Positions 40,604 to 50,811 of a stretch of DNA of 64,000 nucleotides are shown piece after piece. Where the stretch lies: contig NZ_BCTF01000008.1 of assembly GCF_001571145.1 (NCBI RefSeq), positions 106,611 through 170,610 on the forward strand, written 5' to 3'. A program made the position numbers and the translations under genes. The notes beneath the pieces were generated by a model that saw only the letters and a list, made by a program, of their open reading frames with translations, was not told the DNA's origin and did no database searches. The first letter of the stretch is position 1. The number at the start of each line of letters is the position of its first letter. The DNA comes from Hydrogenophaga flava NBRC 102514 (GTDB taxonomy: Bacteria > Pseudomonadota > Gammaproteobacteria > Burkholderiales > Burkholderiaceae_C).

Positions 40604-40978
40604 TCAGGTGAGCAGGCTCACGTGGGCGGCGACCACGCGCCAGCCGTCGGCCGTGCGCAGCCAGGTCTGGCTCTGCCGGCCGGTGCGGTCACTGCCGGTG
40701 CGGAAGAACTCGGTATTGGCGGTGGCGAAGTCGCGGCCGTAGGTGGTGATGACGGTCTTGCCCAGCGTGCGCGCCAGCCCGGCCGAGGGGCGGCTGGCGC
40801 GGAAGGCGCGAATGGCGTCGTAGCCGTAGAGGTTTTCAGTGGCGCCGTAGCGCAGCGTGTGCGGGCTGTCCCAGAACAGTTCGTCGAGCACGGCCACGTC
40901 GTTGCTCACCAGCGCGGCTTCGTAGCGCTCGAACACAGCCGTCACTTCGGCCAACACATCGGGCTCATTGATGATCAC
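40604..40978 (-). CDS. atzH: AtzH-like protein (NTF2/SnoaL fold, DUF3225)
   Basis: A 124-aa protein starting at a GTG that overlaps the atzE stop (GTGA). [23 protein letters not shown] and [13 protein letters not shown] are typical of AtzH/DUF3225. In other bacteria AtzH accompanies AtzE and AtzG and is an amidase acting on 1,3-dicarboxyurea to give allophanate. The atzG-atzE-atzH order supports this assignment. Confidence 0.82.
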   Translation of the reverse strand: MIINEPDVLAEVTAVFERYEAALVSNDVAVLDELFWDSPHTLRYGATENLYGYDAIRAFRASRPSAGLARTLGKTVITTYGRDFATANTEFFRTGSDRTGRQSQTWLRTADGWRVVAAHVSLLT

Positions 40979-42378
40979 AGGGAGGTCTCCTTCACACGGG
41001 CCACGCCCGACTGCGCCAACGTCCAGCCGGCGCGCAGCGCCAGGTCTTCGCGCCAGGGTGCGGCGATGAGTTGCACACCGATGGGCAGGCCGCCGGTTCC
41101 GCCAGGCCACAGGGGCGCGGCCACCACCGGGCAGCCGGAGAACGACACCGGCTGCGTGAGCAGCCCGATGGAAGGACGGCACGGCAAGCGCTGGCCGTTG
41201 ATGTGAATCCATTCGCTGCCGATGGCGGGCGCGGCCACCGGGGTGGCGGGTGCGATCAGCACGTCCCAGTCGCGGAACAGGGCGTTGACCTTGTCGCGGT
41301 AGGCGCGGCGGAAGCGCTGCGCGCGCACGTACCAGGCCGCCGGTTGCAGCGCGCCCGAGATGAGGCGGTCCACCGACAGCGGCTCGTGTTCATTGGCCCG
41401 CGTGCGCAGGGTCTCCAGGTGCAGCTGCCCGCCCTCGCTGGCGCTGACGATGAAGGCCGCTGCACGCGCAGCGGCCGCGTCGGGCCATTCGATGCCGTGC
41501 TGCACCGAGGTGTGGGCACCCAGCGCGTCGGCCGCCAGGGCCACGGCCTCGCGCGCGGCCGGTGTGGCCATCGCGTCGAAGTAACCACCGAGCACGCCCA
41601 CGCGCAAGCCCTCCACCCCCTGGGCTAGTGAGCCGGTGGTGGGCTGCACCGCCGTCGCGAAGCAGCCCGGGTCCAGCGGGTCGGGGCCTTGCAGCGCGTC
41701 GTAGGCCAGGGCCAGGCCGGGCAGATCGTCGGCGAAGGGGCCGAGGTGGTCGATGCTGTGCACGAAGGGGAAGCTGCCGCGCCGCGAGAGCCGCCCGAAG
41801 GTGGGCTTGAGGCCCCAGATGCCGCAGAACGACGAGGGCACACGGATCGAGCCGTTGGTGTCCGACCCCAGCGTGAGCGGCACCTGGCCCGCGGCCACCG
41901 CCGCGCCCGAACCGCCTGAGGACCCGCCGGCCGTGCAGTCCAGCTTGTGCGGGTTTCGGGTGGGGCCGTAGTGCGTGTTTTCGGTCGTGAAGCCGTAGGC
42001 GAACTCGTCCATGTTGAGCGAGCCCACCAGCACCGCGCCGGCGGCCTGCAGGCGCTGCACCAGCACTGCGTCGTCGGCGGCGGACGGGTTGGTCCGGTTG
42101 ACCCTGGAGCCGGCCAGCGTCACCTCGCCGGCGATGTCGAACAGGTTCTTCACCGCGAACGGCACACCGGCCAGTGGTCCCAGCGGTTCGCCGCGCGCGC
42201 GCCGGGCGTCCACCTGTTCCGCCTGGGCGCGGGCGGCGTCGAAGCGCGTGCCGGTGAAGGCGTTGATGCGGTCCTCGGTGGCCTCGATGCGGGCGATGCA
42301 GGCCTCCAGCACATCGGCGGCACTGCGCTCGCCGCTGGCGACGGCCTGCACGGTCTGTGAAAGTGAAAGCGTGGACAT
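40975..42378 (-). CDS. atzE: 1-carboxybiuret hydrolase catalytic subunit AtzE
   Basis: A 467-aa amidase-signature enzyme. The Ser-cisSer-Lys triad is seen as [11 protein letters not shown] (Lys), [14 protein letters not shown] (cis-Ser) and [14 protein letters not shown] (Ser). It starts at 42378, 8 bp after atzG. AtzE deaminates 1-carboxybiuret, the ring-opening product of cyanuric acid, and requires the small subunit AtzG, here its direct neighbour. Confidence 0.87.
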   Translation of the reverse strand: MSTLSLSQTVQAVASGERSAADVLEACIARIEATEDRINAFTGTRFDAARAQAEQVDARRARGEPLGPLAGVPFAVKNLFDIAGEVTLAGSRVNRTNPSAADDAVLVQRLQAAGAVLVGSLNMDEFAYGFTTENTHYGPTRNPHKLDCTAGGSSGGSGAAVAAGQVPLTLGSDTNGSIRVPSSFCGIWGLKPTFGRLSRRGSFPFVHSIDHLGPFADDLPGLALAYDALQGPDPLDPGCFATAVQPTTGSLAQGVEGLRVGVLGGYFDAMATPAAREAVALAADALGAHTSVQHGIEWPDAAAARAAAFIVSASEGGQLHLETLRTRANEHEPLSVDRLISGALQPAAWYVRAQRFRRAYRDKVNALFRDWDVLIAPATPVAAPAIGSEWIHINGQRLPCRPSIGLLTQPVSFSGCPVVAAPLWPGGTGGLPIGVQLIAAPWREDLALRAGWTLAQSGVARVKETSL

Positions 42379-42386
42379 GGCGCGGC

Positions 42387-42590
42387 TCACCGAGCGGGGT
42401 GGAACGGCGCCGGGCAGAACAGCTCGGCAGGCTCGTCGTGCGGGTCCAGCGGGATCTCCTCCAGCGTGGCCGCCAGCCCGGCCGTGCGCTGCAGGTGCAC
42501 CGCCACACGCGCGATCTGCTCGCCGTCCAGCGGCAAGCCCACCACCACCGCGGCGGCCTGCACATAGGCCAGGGTCTGGGCGTCGGTCAT
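42387..42590 (-). CDS. atzG: 1-carboxybiuret hydrolase small subunit AtzG (DUF4089)
   Basis: A 67-aa protein, MTDAQTLAYVQAAAVVVGLP, with the ARVAVHLQRTAGLAATLEEI segment of the DUF4089/GatC-like AtzG family. In AtzE-AtzG complexes it wraps round the amidase like GatC round GatA. It is easily missed because of its size. Position directly before atzE is the normal arrangement. Confidence 0.85.
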   Translation of the reverse strand: MTDAQTLAYVQAAAVVVGLPLDGEQIARVAVHLQRTAGLAATLEEIPLDPHDEPAELFCPAPFHPAR

Positions 42591-42664
42591 CGCCCTGCTC
42601 CACGCTGCAAGCTGGCCGGTCTTTCTCTCCACTGGTGTTGCGTCATGTCGAGACTCCTGCGGGT

Positions 42665-44365
42665 TCAGGGAAAAGCGATCTGGGTCGGCGAGGTGGAGGC
42701 CAGGTACGCGCGCCAGCCACCCAGGTGGGTGATGTCGGCCGCGCCCTGCAGCGCCAGGGGCTCGCACAGGAAGCCTTGCACGCTGCCGCCATCGGCCAGC
42801 TGCAGGCTGCCGATGGACAGCGGCGCGGGCACGAGCGCGACAAAGCCTCCGTATTCGGAGAGCGGCATCTCCCACACCTCGATCTCGATGCGCCCGCCCT
42901 CCCCTGGTGCCACGCGCAGCAGACCCGGCTTGGGCGGCGTGGTGTCGGGCAGCGCGTAGAGGCGGTAGACCGGCGCGGTGTGGGTGCGGCTGACCAGCGT
43001 GGCACCGCGCTCGGTGAGCTGGCCATTGAGCGGCATGCCGGAGAGGTGGGCCCCGACCACGGCGACGCGCACCCGCGGCGGCGCGGCCTGGGTCAGGCCC
43101 GCGATGGGCTGCGGCTCGGGCAGCGGCCGGCCGGTGGCGCCCTGGGTCAGACCGGTGGCGTGGTGGTAGCGCTGGCCCAGCTCGGCCAGCTGCCAGTCGC
43201 TGCCACAGCGGCCGATCAGGGTGATGCCGAAAGGTAGCCCATCGGGGCGGAAGCTGCTGGGCACCGACAGCGCCGCGTAGTCCAGCAGGTTGACGAAGTT
43301 GGTGTAGGCGCCGAGCTGGCGGTTGAGCACCACCGGATCGGCGAGCATCGCTTCGATGGTGGGGTGTGTGGGCGCGGTCGGCACCACCATCAGGTCGATG
43401 CCACGCCACAGCGGCTCGGCCTGCTGGGCCAGGGCCGCCAGGCGGGTCTGTGCCGCCACCAGATCCGCCGCACTGTAGTTTCGGCCGGCGCCCACGATGC
43501 TGCGCACTGGCTCCATCACTTCGGCCTCGTGCGCGTCGAAGAAACCGCGGATGGCTTCGTAACGCTGGGCCACCAGCGCGCTGCCGTAGAGCATGTCGGC
43601 GCATGCGGTGAACACGCCGAAGTCGACGGCCACGGCCTCGCCGCCCAGGTCCTTCAGGCGCTGAACCGCCTCGTCAAAAGCCGCGCGCGCCGCCTCGTCA
43701 CCAAAGAACTCGGGCGCGGCCGGCAGACCGAAGCGAAAGCGCGAACCGAAAGGCGCGCTGGCCAGATGCAGCGTGCGCGAATACGGGTCTGCCGCGTCGT
43801 GCCCCAGCGCGGCGGCCAGCACCTGCGCAGCGCGCGCCACGGTGGTGGCGAAGATGGACACGCAGTCCACCGCCTGCGCAGCGGGCACCACGCCCTTGGC
43901 GCTGATGAGCCCGCGCGAGGGCTTGAGCCCCACGATGTTGTTCAACCCCGCCGGCACACGGCCCGAGCCGGCGGTGTCGGTGCCCAATGCGAAGTCCACC
44001 TGGCCAGTGGCCACCACATAGGCAGACCCCGAGCTGGAACCGCCCGACACATACAGCGGGTTGATGGCGCTGGGCACCGCGCCATACGGCGAGCGCGTGC
44101 CGTTCAGGCCGCAGGCGAACTGGTCGAGGTTGGTCTTGCCATGCAGCGACGCACCAGCATCGAGCAGCCTCTGCACCACCGTGGCATGGGCGGTGGCGGT
44201 GTAGGCAAACGCCGGGCAGGCGGCGGTGGTGGGCCAGCCGGCCACGTCGATGTTGTCCTTGACCGCGAAGCTCAGCCCGCCCAAAGCCCCGGCAGCCACC
44301 GTAGGCTGAACGGGCTGGGTCGCCCGGTAAAGCCAGGCAGCGGATGGGTCGCGGTCTTGCACCAT
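42665..44365 (-). CDS. atzF: Allophanate hydrolase AtzF
   Basis: A 566-aa enzyme with an N-terminal amidase-signature domain (Lys in LSFAVKDNIDVAG, cis-Ser in SGGSSSGSAYVV, Ser in LGTDTAGSGRVPAGLN). Its C-terminal allophanate-hydrolase domain starts near residue 445 (VAVVGAHLSGMPLNGQLTER). It turns allophanate into ammonia and CO2, the last step for biuret and cyanurate. First gene of the operon; a GntR-type palindrome lies 16 bp upstream of the start codon. Confidence 0.92.
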   Translation of the reverse strand: MVQDRDPSAAWLYRATQPVQPTVAAGALGGLSFAVKDNIDVAGWPTTAACPAFAYTATAHATVVQRLLDAGASLHGKTNLDQFACGLNGTRSPYGAVPSAINPLYVSGGSSSGSAYVVATGQVDFALGTDTAGSGRVPAGLNNIVGLKPSRGLISAKGVVPAAQAVDCVSIFATTVARAAQVLAAALGHDAADPYSRTLHLASAPFGSRFRFGLPAAPEFFGDEAARAAFDEAVQRLKDLGGEAVAVDFGVFTACADMLYGSALVAQRYEAIRGFFDAHEAEVMEPVRSIVGAGRNYSAADLVAAQTRLAALAQQAEPLWRGIDLMVVPTAPTHPTIEAMLADPVVLNRQLGAYTNFVNLLDYAALSVPSSFRPDGLPFGITLIGRCGSDWQLAELGQRYHHATGLTQGATGRPLPEPQPIAGLTQAAPPRVRVAVVGAHLSGMPLNGQLTERGATLVSRTHTAPVYRLYALPDTTPPKPGLLRVAPGEGGRIEIEVWEMPLSEYGGFVALVPAPLSIGSLQLADGGSVQGFLCEPLALQGAADITHLGGWRAYLASTSPTQIAFP

Positions 44366-44380
44366 ATTGATTCATTCCAT

Positions 44381-44392
44381 CTTGGATACAAG
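44381..44392 (-). promoter_or_regulatory. Putative GntR/FadR operator in front of atzF
   Basis: Minus strand CTTGTATCCAAG has arms CTTG/CAAG around a TATC centre, close to the CTTGTATACAAG pattern bound by many FadR-type regulators. It sits in the 93-bp gap between modC and atzF, where the operon promoter must be. The operon encodes such a regulator as its last gene. Confidence 0.5.
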
Positions 44393-44458
44393 TTGTGATG
44401 CAATATGGATGCCATGGTGCGAAAGAACCAGTTCTCCCCTTGGGGAGCGGCGACCTGA

Positions 44459-45535
44459 TCAGCCGATCAAAGCCACCGCCTTGATCTGCGCCCACACCGA
44501 CTGACCGGGCTGCAGGTTCAGTGCGGCGGCCGAACGCCGCGTCAGCCGCGCGAGCAATGACGAAGAACCGCGGCCTACCTTCAGGCGGCACAGCGCCAGC
44601 GCCGGGTGGCTCTCGTCGCCCAGCGCATCTACCACCACCGGCAGGCTGTTGAGCAGGCTGGTGTCGGCCGACGGGGACAGCGCCAGACTCACGTCGCGCG
44701 CCAGGATGCGGATACGCACCGACGTGCCCTTGTCGTGCCCCCCGTCGCGCACCCACAGGCAGCCGCCCGGGAAGGCGATGCGCGCCAGGTGCCACTGCAC
44801 ATCGCGCTCCACCACCACGCCGTCGAGCACCACGCCCGCGTCCTCGCCCAGGCGGATGGGCAGGTCCACGCGCGAGAGCACTTCGGCCAGCGGGCCGGCG
44901 GCCACCGCACGGCCCGCTTCCATGGCGACGATGTGGTGGGCCAGCCGCGCCACCTCGTCGGGCGCGTGGCTCACATAGACCACGGGGATGTCCAGCTCGT
45001 GCGTGAGCCGCTCCAGGTAGGGCATCAGCTCTTGCTTGCGCGCCAGGTCCAGCGCGGCCATGGGCTCGTCCATCAGCAGCAGCTGCGGACCGGTGAGCAG
45101 CGCGCGCGCGATGGCAATGCGCTGGCGCTCGCCGCCCGACAGGCCGTCGGTGCGCCGCTGCAGCAGGTGACCGATGCCCAGCAGTTCGATGGCGCGTTCG
45201 CGCGCCACGCGCTGCCCGGCGTCGCCCGCACGGCGGCGGCCGTAGTCCAGGTTGGCCTGCACGCTCAGGTGCGCGAACAGCGCCGGCTCCTGGAACACGT
45301 AGCCCAGCGGTCGGCGGTGCGTGGGCAGGCTGGTGGCGCCGTCCTGCCAGACGGCGCCGTTGACCACGCAGCGCCCGCCCTGCGCGGCGTTCAGCCCGGC
45401 GATGCAGCGCAGCAGCGTGGACTTGCCGCAGCCCGAGGGACCGAACAGCGCGGTGACGCCCTGGCCGGGCAGCTGCAGATCCACGTCGAGCGTGAAGCCG
45501 GGGAAGTCCTGGCGGAAGCGGATGTCCAGGGTCAT
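44459..45535 (-). CDS. modC: Molybdate ABC transporter ATPase ModC
   Basis: A 358-aa ATPase with Walker [15 protein letters not shown], signature [18 protein letters not shown] and Walker [16 protein letters not shown], then a C-terminal Mop/TOBE regulatory domain (from about residue 295, with [18 protein letters not shown]) that senses molybdate. It overlaps modB by 4 bp. Molybdate uptake feeds nitrogenase cofactor synthesis. Confidence 0.94.
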   Translation of the reverse strand: MTLDIRFRQDFPGFTLDVDLQLPGQGVTALFGPSGCGKSTLLRCIAGLNAAQGGRCVVNGAVWQDGATSLPTHRRPLGYVFQEPALFAHLSVQANLDYGRRRAGDAGQRVARERAIELLGIGHLLQRRTDGLSGGERQRIAIARALLTGPQLLLMDEPMAALDLARKQELMPYLERLTHELDIPVVYVSHAPDEVARLAHHIVAMEAGRAVAAGPLAEVLSRVDLPIRLGEDAGVVLDGVVVERDVQWHLARIAFPGGCLWVRDGGHDKGTSVRIRILARDVSLALSPSADTSLLNSLPVVVDALGDESHPALALCRLKVGRGSSSLLARLTRRSAAALNLQPGQSVWAQIKAVALIG

Positions 45536-46203
45536 GTGCGGCGCTTTCCCTGCAGGCTGTTGAGCGCCAGCAGCACCGCGAACGAAAACACCAGCATGCC
45601 GCCGGCCAGCCAGTGGGCGTTGGTGTAGTCCATCGCCTCCACGTGGTTGTAGATGGCCATGGACAGCACCTGCGTCTGGCCCGGGATGTTGCCGCCGATC
45701 ATGAGCACCACGCCGAATTCGCCCACGGTGTGCGCAAAGCCCAGCACCGTGGCGGTGAGCAGCCCCGGCCGCGCCAGCGGCAGCGCGACGGTGAAGAACG
45801 CGTCCCACGGCGAGGCGCGCAAGGTGGCAGCCGCTTCCATGGGTGCGCGACCGATTGCGGCAAAGGCCTGCTGCAGCGGCTGCACCACGAAGGGCATGGA
45901 GTACAGGCACGAAGCCACGACCAGCCCCGCAAAGGTGAAGGGCAGCAGGCCCAGGCCCAGCGCCTGCGTGAGCCGGCCGACCGGGCCGTTTGGCCCCATG
46001 AGCACCAGCAGGTAGAAGCCCAGCACGGCGGGGGGCAGTACCAGCGGCAGCGTCACCACCGAACCGATCAGGCCTTTGAGAGGCGAGCGCGTGCGCGCCA
46101 GCCACCAGGCCACGGGTGTGCCGAGCAACAGCAGCAGCACGGTCGTGAGTGCCGCCAGCTGGACGGTGAGCCAGACGGCGGCGAGGTCCTGGGGCGACAG
46201 CAT
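45532..46203 (-). CDS. modB: Molybdate ABC transporter permease ModB
   Basis: A 223-aa inner membrane permease with five to six helices. [18 protein letters not shown] and [19 protein letters not shown] are the ModB signature and the EAA-type loop. It lies between modC and modD. Confidence 0.94.
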   Translation of the reverse strand: MLSPQDLAAVWLTVQLAALTTVLLLLLGTPVAWWLARTRSPLKGLIGSVVTLPLVLPPAVLGFYLLVLMGPNGPVGRLTQALGLGLLPFTFAGLVVASCLYSMPFVVQPLQQAFAAIGRAPMEAAATLRASPWDAFFTVALPLARPGLLTATVLGFAHTVGEFGVVLMIGGNIPGQTQVLSMAIYNHVEAMDYTNAHWLAGGMLVFSFAVLLALNSLQGKRRT

Positions 46204-46213
46204 TGGCGGCTCC

Positions 46214-47041
46214 TCAGCGGCGGATGAAGTCCACCTGCACGTCGCGCGGCGGCGCGGTGAACGGGGCGGAGGTGACCAGCAGGTCGGCACCCGCGGCCAC
46301 GTAGGCGGCGGCGTTGTCGGCCCGCACGCCACCGGCGGCGGCCAGCAGGGGCCGGTCGGGCAGTGCGCCGATGGCGGCGCGGCATTCGCCCAAGGCAGCG
46401 GGGCTGAACTTCTCCAGCTGCAGCACGTCGGCACCGGCTTGCGCCCAGAGCTGCGCCTCGGCCACGTCGCTGACCTCGACCACGATCTTCTTCTCGGGCT
46501 GGTTGCGGTGCAGCCGCGCCACCGTCAGCACGGGTGCTTCGTCCAGGAACAGCCGGTGCTCGGCGAACACCAGCAGCGTTTCGGACAGGCCGAGCCGGTG
46601 CATCACCGCGCCGCCGGCCTTGACCGCTTTCACCGACAGCGCCTTGGTGCCCGGCACGTTCTTGCGCGTGCAGGCCACGGCCACACCGCCGGCCTGCGCC
46701 ACGATGGCCGCCGCAACCGTGCTGATGCCGCTGGCCCATTCGACCAGGGTCTGCGCGGTCTTCCAGGCGCGGTGCAACTGCGCAGCTGTGCCTTCGGCCA
46801 CCAGCAGGCGCTCGCCCGCGTCCAGCGCGCTGCCCGAGTCCACCCGCCAGATGGTCCGGGCACCCGCGAGTTCGAACAGGCGCGCGGCCTCTTCCACGCC
46901 GCAGACCACCATGGCCCCGCGCGCGCTGCAGTCCAGCCGGGCGGCGGCTGTGCCGATGACCAGGCTCTCGGTCGTCAGGTCGCCGCAGGGCGCGTCATCC
47001 TGCAGCAGGCGGTACAGCTCCTCGTCGCCCAGGGTCGGCAT
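46214..47041 (-). CDS. modD: ModD, quinolinate phosphoribosyltransferase-like molybdenum utilisation protein
   Basis: A 275-aa NadC homologue. [16 protein letters not shown] at the N-terminus, [20 protein letters not shown] and [20 protein letters not shown] mark the ModD branch, found only in molybdate operons of diazotrophs and phototrophs. Its biochemical job is unknown. It sits between modA and modB, a common place for it. Confidence 0.87.
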   Translation of the reverse strand: MPTLGDEELYRLLQDDAPCGDLTTESLVIGTAAARLDCSARGAMVVCGVEEAARLFELAGARTIWRVDSGSALDAGERLLVAEGTAAQLHRAWKTAQTLVEWASGISTVAAAIVAQAGGVAVACTRKNVPGTKALSVKAVKAGGAVMHRLGLSETLLVFAEHRLFLDEAPVLTVARLHRNQPEKKIVVEVSDVAEAQLWAQAGADVLQLEKFSPAALGECRAAIGALPDRPLLAAAGGVRADNAAAYVAAGADLLVTSAPFTAPPRDVQVDFIRR

Positions 47042-47058
47042 GTCGCTCACCCGGTCCG

Positions 47059-48232
<1,174 letters not shown>

Positions 48233-48255
48233 GAGGTGCTTTCAAACAAGAGGGA

Positions 48256-49080
48256 TCAGTCGGTGGCGACCAGGAACACGCTGGAGGCCTTGAAGATGGC
48301 GGTCACCGGCTGGCCTTCGGCCAGGCCCAGGCGCTGCACGCTCTGGTCGGTGACCACGGCGGTCAGCACGTGGTGGCTGCCCGGCAGGGCCAGGGTCACC
48401 TCGGTGTTGACCGGGCCGTGGTGGATCTGCAGCACCTCGCCGCGGAAGCGGTTGCGTGCCGAGACCCGCGTGTCGTCGCTGCCCACCAGGAGCACGATGG
48501 ACGAGGCCTTGACGAAAGCCAGCACGTCGCGGCCTTCGGCCAGGCCCAGGTTCTGCACCGATTCGTTGGTGACGATGGCGGCCAGCGCCAGCGACGGGCC
48601 CAGGCGCAGCGTGACCTCGCTTTCCACCGGGCCGGAGCGGATGGCGACGATCGGACCGCCGAACTGGTTGCGCGCACTGGTCTTCATGGACAGCTTCCTC
48701 AGCACCTGCCGGAACTCGGCGACATCGGGGGCCCCGGCCTGGGTGAGCCGTTCGGTCAGGCGCGCCAGCGCGGCCTGCGACTCCTGCTCCAGCGCGCGGT
48801 AGAAGGCGATCAGGCGGCGGCCGTAGTCGGTCAGCTCGGTGCCACCGCCGTGGCGTCCGCCGGTCACGCGCAGCACCAGCGGCTCGGACGCGACGTTGTT
48901 CATGTCGTCCACCGCGTCCCACGCGGCCTTGTAGGCCATGGGAACGGCCTTGGCCGCCTGCAGGATGGAGCCGTGCCGGGCAATCGCCTCCAACAGGCGG
49001 ATGCGCTTGTCGCCCAGGAAGCTGCCCAGGTCGGTGTCGATGACCAGCCGGCCGGTGAGCACGGGAGATGCGGTGCTCAT
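48256..49080 (-). CDS. modE: Molybdate-responsive regulator ModE
   Basis: A 274-aa regulator: an N-terminal winged helix (LGDKRIRLLEAIARHGSILQ, AAKAVPMAYKAAWDAVDDM) and two C-terminal Mop domains (SARNQFGGPIVAIRSGPVES and SARNRFRGEVLQIHHGPVNT). With molybdate bound it represses mod genes and can adjust nif expression. ATG at 49080 matches the family start; the longer open frame upstream is rejected. It is divergent from the molbindin gene. Confidence 0.94.
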   Translation of the reverse strand: MSTASPVLTGRLVIDTDLGSFLGDKRIRLLEAIARHGSILQAAKAVPMAYKAAWDAVDDMNNVASEPLVLRVTGGRHGGGTELTDYGRRLIAFYRALEQESQAALARLTERLTQAGAPDVAEFRQVLRKLSMKTSARNQFGGPIVAIRSGPVESEVTLRLGPSLALAAIVTNESVQNLGLAEGRDVLAFVKASSIVLLVGSDDTRVSARNRFRGEVLQIHHGPVNTEVTLALPGSHHVLTAVVTDQSVQRLGLAEGQPVTAIFKASSVFLVATD

Positions 49081-49220
49081 GCGGCGCGCCTCCGGGCTGT
49101 CAGCAGGCTGACGCAGCGCGCCCAAGTGCTGCGCTGTGCTTGAAACCACCGAACGCCTTCGAACAGACTGCCGTCCATCACCACTTCGGGCGTCCAGCCC
49201 AGCATGAAAGGAAGCTCCCC

Positions 49221-49649
49221 ATGGCCGTCAGCGCACGCAATGTATTCAAGGGTTCGGTCGCGTCCATCCAGGAAGGCCCGATCCACGCCGAAGTGGTGGT
49301 CACCACCGCCGGCGGCGACAGCATCGTGGCCACGCTCACCGGCACCAGCGTCAAGGCCCTGGGCCTGAAGGTGGGCAGCGCGGCCGTGGCGGTGGTCAAG
49401 GCACCGTCGGTCATCCTCATGAGCGGCACGCCCGAGTACCGCTTCAGCGCGCGCAACCAGATCAGCGGCACGGTCAGCAGCATCCACGCGGGCGCCATCA
49501 ACAGCCAGGTCACGCTCACGCTGACCGGCGGCTCCAAGGTCGATGCCATCGTCACCAACGAAGCCGTCTCGGCGCTGGGCCTCAAGCCCGGCGAACCGGC
49601 GGTGGCCCTCTTCAAGGCGGGTCAGGTCGTGGTCGGCGTGCCGGTCTGA
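49221..49649 (+). CDS. mop: Molbindin (two Mop domains), molybdate storage protein
   Basis: A 142-aa cytoplasmic protein consisting only of two TOBE/Mop domains: MAVSARNVFKGSVASIQEGP and FSARNQISGTVSSIHAGAIN, each with a KALGLK/SALGLK motif. Di-molbindins bind molybdate as oligomers and buffer it. AAAGGAAG precedes the ATG. It is divergent from modE, 140 bp apart; I see no clear ModE palindrome in that gap. Confidence 0.92.
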   Translation: MAVSARNVFKGSVASIQEGPIHAEVVVTTAGGDSIVATLTGTSVKALGLKVGSAAVAVVKAPSVILMSGTPEYRFSARNQISGTVSSIHAGAINSQVTLTLTGGSKVDAIVTNEAVSALGLKPGEPAVALFKAGQVVVGVPV

Positions 49650-49666
49650 GCGCATCGCGTTCTCAC

Positions 49667-49909
49667 TCAGCGGCAACCGCCGAACGCCGGGTGCCGCACC
49701 TGGCGCAGCACCCATTCGTAGGGGTAACGCGGTGCGCGGTCGGTGGGCTGCGCGCTCATGCACAGCGACCAGCGTTCGGCCCAGCTCCAGCAGGCCTTGC
49801 GTTCGTGATCGGAGAGGTCGGAGCCGTCGAGCGATCGCATGAAGGCGAACAGCCAGGCCTGGCGGTCCAGTGCGCTGGCCCGCAGGTAGTCGGGCAGGTC
49901 GGCGTTCAT
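49667..49909 (-). CDS. Small hypothetical protein (80 aa), possibly nif-linked
   Basis: A helical 80-aa protein: MNADLPDYLRASALDRQAWL, then HERKACWSWAERWSLCMSAQ and a basic tail. Not recognised. Its ATG overlaps the end of the 130-aa gene by 4 bp, so the two form a unit. The unit lies behind a -24/-12-like promoter and two NifA-like sites, suggesting a nif role. Confidence 0.6.
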   Translation of the reverse strand: MNADLPDYLRASALDRQAWLFAFMRSLDGSDLSDHERKACWSWAERWSLCMSAQPTDRAPRYPYEWVLRQVRHPAFGGCR

Positions 49910-50298
49910 CGCGGCATCCCCCGGCTCAGCGACAGCTGCGGCACCGCCGCGACCGAACAGCCTTCCTGCACGACCTTGCGGCTGGTGATCCAGCGCCGGT
50001 CGGGCAGGCGCCAGGCGGTCACCGTCTCGATGCGGACCGGCGCCTCGTAGAAGAACTCGTCGTCGTCCGAACGCAGCGCGGTCTGCACATGGCGGAAAGC
50101 GCAGAAGCAGGCCTGGCCCTGCGCGTCCAGGCCCAGGCTGCGGTCGGCCACGATGAGGTGGTCCTGCGCGATGTCGAAGCGCACCGGCGGCACCACCACG
50201 CCGATGAGATCCGGCGGCAGTTCTGCCGTCCAGGCCACACGCCGGGGACGCTGGCCGTGGCAGGCGCTGTGTTCCGCTCTGTACAACGTATGGAACAT
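49906..50298 (-). CDS. Hypothetical protein (130 aa), possibly nif-linked
   Basis: A soluble 130-aa protein with FRHVQTALRSDDDEFFYEAP in the middle and SRKVVQEGCSVAAVPQLSLS near the end; no known domain seen. AGGAG lies 7 nt before the ATG at 50298. Coupled to the 80-aa gene. Region upstream (50299-50442) carries regulatory sites described separately. Confidence 0.6.
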   Translation of the reverse strand: MFHTLYRAEHSACHGQRPRRVAWTAELPPDLIGVVVPPVRFDIAQDHLIVADRSLGLDAQGQACFCAFRHVQTALRSDDDEFFYEAPVRIETVTAWRLPDRRWITSRKVVQEGCSVAAVPQLSLSRGMPR

Positions 50299-50329
50299 GA
50301 CAGGCTCCTTTGAACATCGGGTTGGTCTT

Positions 50330-50345
50330 TGTATGGATGGCTACA
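50330..50345. promoter_or_regulatory. NifA-type site (TGT-N10-ACA), distal copy
   Basis: TGT-ATGGATGGCT-ACA. It shares the GGCTACACAACG/AGCTACACAACG segment with the second site, and the two start exactly 42 bp (four DNA turns) apart. Confidence 0.5.
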
Positions 50346-50370
50346 CAACGGTCCGCCGGTTTGGGTCTCG

Positions 50371-50390
50371 TTGTGTGCTTAGCTACACAA
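50371..50390. promoter_or_regulatory. NifA-type palindrome (TTGTGT-N8-ACACAA)
   Basis: TTGTGTGCTTAGCTACACAA is a perfect 6-bp inverted repeat and contains TGT-N10-ACA in two overlapping registers. It may be a NifA enhancer or the operator of another dimeric regulator. Confidence 0.55.
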
Positions 50391-50422
50391 CGCGGTGTTT
50401 TCGGCGGCGATGCAGGGTGCTT

Positions 50423-50438
50423 TGCAAAGGGCGGGCCA
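50423..50438 (-). promoter_or_regulatory. Putative sigma-54 (-24/-12) promoter for the 130-aa/80-aa genes
   Basis: Minus-strand TGGCCCGCCCTTTGCA has -12 TTGCA and -24 TGGCCC at sigma-54 spacing. It is between the end of the 122-aa gene and the 130-aa gene. The NifA-type sites lie downstream of it, which is unusual, so either element may be fortuitous. Confidence 0.5.
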
Positions 50439-50442
50439 GCCC

Positions 50443-50811
50443 TCAGACCGAGGTCATTGAGAAGAGTTGAGGCTGACTCTGGCGGTACACGCGCAGCCAC
50501 AGCAGCGTGGCCGGCACGACCGAGTGGATGGCGAACCAGATCGCCTCATCGAGGTCTTCGCCGGTCTCGGCCTGCAGCCGCAGCGCGAGCAGGCGCCAGC
50601 CTTCCCAGTAGAGCTCGGGCATGTCTTCCCGCACCGAGGGCGGCACACCGATGGCCCCGCGGGCCAGCACACGCAGGTGGCGCAGCAGCTCGGCGCGGGT
50701 CAGGCGCGAGCGGCGCAGGTCGGCCTCGTCCAGGCCTTCGGCCAGCGTGGCCACGTCCAGCCCGGTCTGTTCGATCAGGTTGAGCAGGGCACTGGAGGCG
50801 ATGCGGTTCAT
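50443..50811 (-). CDS. Nif-associated protein of unknown function, paralogue of the 13637-13993 gene
   Basis: A 122-aa helical protein. AIWFAIHSVVPATLLWLRVY at the C-terminus matches AVWYGVRALVPATLELIADL in the other nif operon. It begins MNRIASSALLNLIEQTGLDV. Its ATG overlaps the oxidase stop (ATGA). It is the last gene of the train from nifB. Confidence 0.6.
   Translation of the reverse strand: MNRIASSALLNLIEQTGLDVATLAEGLDEADLRRSRLTRAELLRHLRVLARGAIGVPPSVREDMPELYWEGWRLLALRLQAETGEDLDEAIWFAIHSVVPATLLWLRVYRQSQPQLFSMTSV

Noticed and set aside
49081..49220. ModE operator between modE and mop
   Set aside because: No convincing long inverted repeat of the ModE type could be found by eye.
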